Assembly (NCBI GenBank): GCA_009746045.1
Contig: RPFO01002078.1
Location: forward strand, 305,001-325,000
Length of the DNA: 20,000 bases
DNA from: Mesostigma viride
Taxonomy: Eukaryota; Streptophyta; Mesostigmatophyceae; Mesostigmatales; Mesostigmataceae
Direction of reading: 5' to 3'
In this document: piece by piece, positions 16,654 to 20,000 of the stretch
Numbering within the stretch: position 1 is the first letter of the stretch
How the letters are laid out: each line of letters starts with the position of its first letter
Notes under the pieces: generated by a model
What the model saw: the letters and a program-made list of their open reading frames with translations, nothing else
Databases searched by the model: none
What the model was told of the DNA's origin: nothing
Translations under genes and position numbers: made by a program

Positions 16654-16842
16654 AGGATGGGTACACGCAATTAATCCTACTGGTCTAAGCTAATAATCTA
16701 GAAAAACAGTCCCACTCTATATCTAGCTATGGTGCCCCCGACCCTAGAGGGCTTGTCTAGCATGCTTCCCACGTGTGCAAACGCGTGGCTTCCCCACTGC
16801 ACGGGGGGGTTGTTGTCCTCTATGACCTGAGCCCACTTGGCC
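16654..16842 (-). other. probable LINE 3' untranslated region
   Basis: Lies between the ORF2 end fragment and the CATC repeats on the minus strand. In a neighbouring frame the start still looks coding (CKAKWAQVIEDNNPP, compare KEKWAAICDKHLP at 14178-14678). After that nothing is recognised. Confidence 0.45.
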
Positions 16843-18535
16843 TTACAAGTCCATAATCTTTTTCGAAATCACGGAGAGCCTAGGCCCCCCATGTCCTCTA
16901 CGAGCTGCTCGATCTTTGAAGGTGCGGGCCTTGTACGTGGCGTCTAACCTGGCCGCTGGGCCTGGCCCACGTGAGGACGGTGCCTGCCCGGCTGAGCGGG
17001 GCGCAGCCCTGCAGAGGGGCCACGTGAGATGTCTACCTGACCAGTTGGTGCGAGCTAAGTGCCCTACTAGCTGCAGGCGCCGCTGGTGATAAGTGGCTTG
17101 CCGAGGTACAAGTCCTCCTAATGCGGACATGAGCAGCGTATCCTGCACAGAAAATTGACCGCAGCATGTTGGTGACCGCGCCGTCCAGCTTGTTGGCAAG
17201 GTCGGCGGTGAGAGTCCACGTCTCGGCCCCGTACGTAAGAGCAGAGGAGGAACAGGACCTTAAACAGGTCCTGTTTCTCTAGCTTGTCCAAGGGCTTGCG
17301 CCACAGGGCCCTGTATTGGCATAAAGTAAGCCAGGCGAGGGAGATACGGTGGTCCATGTCGGCCTCGCAGCTGGGGAGTAAGCTACCCAGCAACTTGACG
17401 CGGTCCCGATACAGGACTTGCATGAGAGCCATCATCAAGTAGAAAGAGGTCGGGGGGTGGCTGAGCGAGCCCAATCGCCAGGGCCTCAGTCTGACCTCGA
17501 GCCCCACCACACGGGCCTTGATTGCGAGGCAGTCAAGCTACGTCTGCACGTGCTCAGCGTCCTCATAGAGGGTGGTGTCATCTGCATAGATGATGTCCGC
17601 TAGCCGAATCTCCGTTTCTGCCCTGCCACATGTGCCAGAAATGGCTGGCGACCTGCACCCCTGGTTCTCTACCCACAATGCGAGCAAACCGCTTGCGTGC
17701 CTGAATCATTACTTTTTTCGACCACAATAATGAACAGGTAGGGCGACAGCACGCAGCCCTGCCACACACCCTTCTGTAAAAGGCATGGTGGCGTGGTCCC
17801 GTAGGAAGTGCACACCTCGAGGTGGTGGACCCTTAATTCACACAGGTTGTGGATGGCAGCAACAAGGGGGAGGGGTGTCTGGAACAGAGCGACGATGTCC
17901 CACAGCGCAGACCAGAAAACCGAATCGAAGTCTTTGATGAAGTCCTCCAGCACAAGGTGCAAAGGGGACTCACCAGGCTGGATGCGGTGCAGTTCTTCCA
18001 CGAGGCGGCGAGTAGCGCAGAGCGCTTGTACTGTGTTGCGGCCTGGACGGAAGCCGAGCTGAGTCTCGCTGAGGTGGCCGTCCAGGGCAGTGCGCAGGCG
18101 GTTCAGGATTAGCCGCATGAGAAGCTTGAGGGGGGCACCTTGGATGCAAAACCCTCTGTAGTTGCCGGGGTCGGCGGGCGACTCCTTGTTTTTGTACAGC
18201 ATCGTGCGAAAACTGCATGTGTTGCCAGGCCGCTGGGGGCGGTTGCAACGACAGCAGAATGCGATTGCAGATGTCCCGGAAGAGCTGCATGACACCAGTG
18301 TCCTCAAACTCGGCGGCGAGTTTCACGACCGCTGCCGGAATCTCGTCGGAGCCTGTGGCTGCATCGTAACGCAGGCGCTGGACCGTGACCTCGCGGGAGG
18401 TGAAAGGAGGCATGTCTGATGGGTCGCCGAGCGGGCCAGTCAGCGGGGGGACTAGGTAGTCCGCCGCTGACCCGGGCGGGGCCGGGGGCCCAGCTGGGCC
18501 ACGCCTGCCAGGGCGGCCTGGCGGGCGGCGGCGGC
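16843..18535 (-). pseudogene. LINE ORF2 reverse transcriptase region, frameshifted
   Basis: On the minus strand, in several frames, the order of a non-LTR RT is kept: FTSREVTVQRLRYDAATGSDEIPA (RT entry region), YKNKESPADPGNYRGF, LGFRPGRNTVQAL (18032-18055), LVLEDFIKDFDSVFW (one catalytic Asp), GVWQGCVLSPYLF, then IIYADDTTLYE with the Y-A-D-D box at 17577-17588, then RVKLLGSLLPSCEADMDHRI and RRLQLVGHLART. It would copy LINE RNA at a nicked target. Frame changes near 18215, 17690, 17590 and 17200 show it is dead. No endonuclease domain is visible; the copy is probably 5'-truncated near 18535. Neighbouring ORF1 pseudogenes belong to other copies, since ORF1 should precede ORF2. Confidence 0.78.
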
Positions 18536-18571
18536 CGTGGCATGCCCATGCGCATGACACGAAAGTACTTA
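18536..18571 (+). repeat. LINE 3'-end motif, plus orientation (left arm of inverted pair)
   Basis: GTGGCATGCCCATGCGCATG then ACACGAAAGTACTTA matches the last part of the LINE terminus at 1-84. It forms an inverted pair with 18692-18732. Confidence 0.6.
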
Positions 18572-18691
18572 GTGGTGAATTGTTGATACGAAAATATTAT
18601 GCCTGAAATATAAGACAGGGGAAAAAAAAAGGTGAGATAAGCCAAGTGAGTGAGATAAGCCAATGATTAGTATTGAGTGGTATTTATTTAA
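18572..18691. other. AT-rich spacer between inverted LINE ends
   Basis: About 120 bases with an A9 run and a 14-base direct repeat (GTGAGATAAGCCAA at 18632-18645 and 18650-18663). No gene. Confidence 0.5.
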
Positions 18692-18785
18692 CGACTAAGT
18701 ACTTGCGTGTCATGCGCATAGGCATGTCACGGAGTACTATGCTAATCGCATTAGAAAGATAATTACACAAAAGTGTAAAACAACC
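18692..18785 (-). mobile_element. LINE 3' terminus, minus orientation
   Basis: Reverse complement of the family terminus, over a longer stretch than the left arm: CTTGCGTGTCATGCGCA, GGCATG, CACGGAGTACTATGCTAATC, ATTAGAAA, AATTACACAAAAG all match 13985-14065 apart from a few changes. It marks the 3' end of a LINE lying to the right, on the minus strand. How far that element extends is unknown; the coding part at 19110-20000 does not look like LINE. Confidence 0.6.
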
Positions 18786-19109
18786 TTATAATGGCTGATA
18801 TAATCCAAGGAAGAAAGAAAATACAGGTACCTTTGTACCCGTCTCTATAGCTACATACATAGCAAGATCACACATACTTCGATTACTCATACAAGTGGAA
18901 GTGACTTGACAAGGAAAACAATGACACAATATCGCAAACCCTCAGCAGGGGCGCCCGACTACTACTAGTAAATCATCACAGTCGTTTTAGTAATGCTGCT
19001 CATACATGCACAGGCTCCCCCCTTCAACCCCAAAAATATACAAAAATGACAACTCGAGGGGTTTACTAGGGGGGGAGTGATCTGGCATGTCACCCTCTTT
19101 ATCATACAA
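18786..19109. other. non-coding, AT-rich
   Basis: No gene or RNA recognised. It may be the 3' untranslated region of the minus-strand frame at 19110-20000, or LINE 3' sequence. Confidence 0.4.
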
Positions 19110-20000
19110 TCACGTCTGGGGGCGCCACGTCCCACCAAGCCACCTGTCGCTGGCATCCACCCGCATCCAGCTGTCGTTATCTGCCGACATGCCTGCCATC
19201 CCAGACATGCCCTCCGTGTTCAGCTGGGGTCGCACCAGCTTAATCGCAGGATCACCATCGGGGAGGAGAGCCGCCATTAGCGCAGACGAGAAGCCCCGGG
19301 CCGGCACGTGGGCACTCAACAAGGCGTCCTTGCGTGACGCGGCTCCCTCTCCCAATGCCACCGCCAAGTTGGGCCAAGCGACAAGCACCTGCTGGTCTCC
19401 ATTCGGAGCCAGGCCCGTTCTCGGCACACCGCCCTGGGGGCGCCCACTTGCGGTGCCATCACCTGCGGGGACCACTTGCAGGGTGCCGCCGGGCGGCATA
19501 GGGTCCCCACGGCTGCGTGCCGACATCACCGCCGACAATGGCAGGCCACCGCCACCAACCACGCCCACGCGGGCAGCGGCCAGCGCCACGAGGCCCCCAG
19601 GGCCTGGAATCCCGCTCAGTCTGGCATCTTCCCCCTGTGCGCGTGGCACCAGTGAGGAGGATGACCACTGGGCAGGAATCGCGGCCAGCAGGTGCGAGCT
19701 CCCATCCCACCCACCCAGAAACACCCCGGTGGATGGCGGCTCCACCGTCCCTTTCTGCATCGAGTTAACAGAGCCCACGTAGACGGGGCCGCAAGGGCCC
19801 GACGTCCCTGGCACCACCGCCATGGCCGACGGGGCCTCCCTCGCGGCGCCGGGCAGCAGCAGCCCGGGCTCCCACACAATCATCCCCTGTCCCAGGAGGG
19901 GGTTGTTCCCTACACCTGGCTGAAGGCCCTCCGGCCTGAGACGCGGTCGACCCCCCATTCGGGCGCGCTTCACCGCCGCTCTCGCTTGTCGCTGCTGCTG
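19110..20000 (-). CDS. open frame of unknown function, 5' end beyond the window
   Basis: The minus-strand frame is open from the window edge to a stop at 19110-19112, at least 296 codons. It begins QQQRQARAAVKRARMGGRPR, a basic stretch with a GRPR core reminiscent of an AT-hook, then becomes Gly/Pro/Ala/Val-rich with no recognised domain. No start codon is fixed, since the frame goes on past 20000. The region is GC-rich, so long frames arise by chance: the opposite strand is open for 231 codons (19087-19782). I take the minus frame as the likelier because it is longer and unbroken to the edge. It could be the last exon of a host gene or nothing. Confidence 0.35.
   Translation of the reverse strand, partial: QQQRQARAAVKRARMGGRPRLRPEGLQPGVGNNPLLGQGMIVWEPGLLLPGAAREAPSAMAVVPGTSGPCGPVYVGSVNSMQKGTVEPPSTGVFLGGWDGSSHLLAAIPAQWSSSSLVPRAQGEDARLSGIPGPGGLVALAAARVGVVGGGGLPLSAVMSARSRGDPMPPGGTLQVVPAGDGTASGRPQGGVPRTGLAPNGDQQVLVAWPNLAVALGEGAASRKDALLSAHVPARGFSSALMAALLPDGDPAIKLVRPQLNTEGMSGMAGMSADNDSWMRVDASDRWLGGTWRPQT

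Noticed and set aside
16425-16670. Open frames reading Ile-His-Pro-Ser repeats
   Set aside because: They are only translations of the ATGG microsatellite.
19087-19782. Plus-strand frame of 231 codons
   Set aside because: It is shorter than the opposite frame, bounded on both sides, and rich in Pro/Ser/Arg as expected for a shadow of GC-rich DNA. It cannot be fully excluded.

Overview
The window reads as repeat-rich, transposon-dominated DNA from a eukaryotic nuclear genome. Nothing bacterial is present: no operons, no Shine-Dalgarno-led genes, but LTRs, Ty1/copia-type reverse transcriptase, LINE reverse transcriptase and LINE ORF1 fragments, and long microsatellites. A green alga or another protist is my guess, from the balanced GC, the LINE style and TGTAA-type motifs near element 3' ends. 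The sequence alone does not settle the host.

The centre is one LTR retrotransposon, 1404-15005, on the + strand. It is bounded by a 5-bp target duplication (GCGTC, 1399-1403 and 15006-15010). Its LTRs are 475 and 477 bp once a later insertion is subtracted, and they begin AGTTAG and end CTAACT rather than TG...CA. The internal region runs Gag (1897-10043, in pieces, with a CCHC knuckle), integrase (HHCC, core, GPY/F-like tail; about 10044-11133), aspartic protease (about 11260-11640), then copia-type RT and RNase H (to 13438). Integrase lies upstream of protease, which is not the usual copia order. The reading frame changes at several places, so this copy is not an intact gene, yet the two LTRs differ by only about one substitution and two small indels.

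Three younger elements sit inside it. A 3516-bp non-autonomous DNA transposon (2753-6268, 10-bp target duplication, AT-rich palindromic ends, internal tandem duplication) splits gag. A 1722-bp TTAA-flanked element (7287-9008, 15-bp TIRs, subterminal hairpins) splits gag again and, if removed with one TTAA, leaves the frame open. A 703-bp 5'-truncated LINE copy (13976-14678, minus strand, 11-bp target duplication, TACT-repeat tail) splits the 3' LTR.

The flanks are older LINE debris. Left (1-1403): a LINE 3' terminus, microsatellites, and a broken ORF1 fragment (746-934, minus). Right (15006-18535): two ORF1 pseudogenes on the minus strand, an ATGG microsatellite, and a frameshifted LINE RT region with a YADD box. 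The LTR element landed in the end of one ORF1: the two flanks together give a C-terminus (W-T-P-P) like that of the ORF1 fragment at 746-934 (W-K-P-P). From 18536 there is an inverted pair of LINE 3' ends, then AT-rich DNA, then a GC-rich minus-strand open frame (19110-20000) that leaves the window and could be the end of a host gene.
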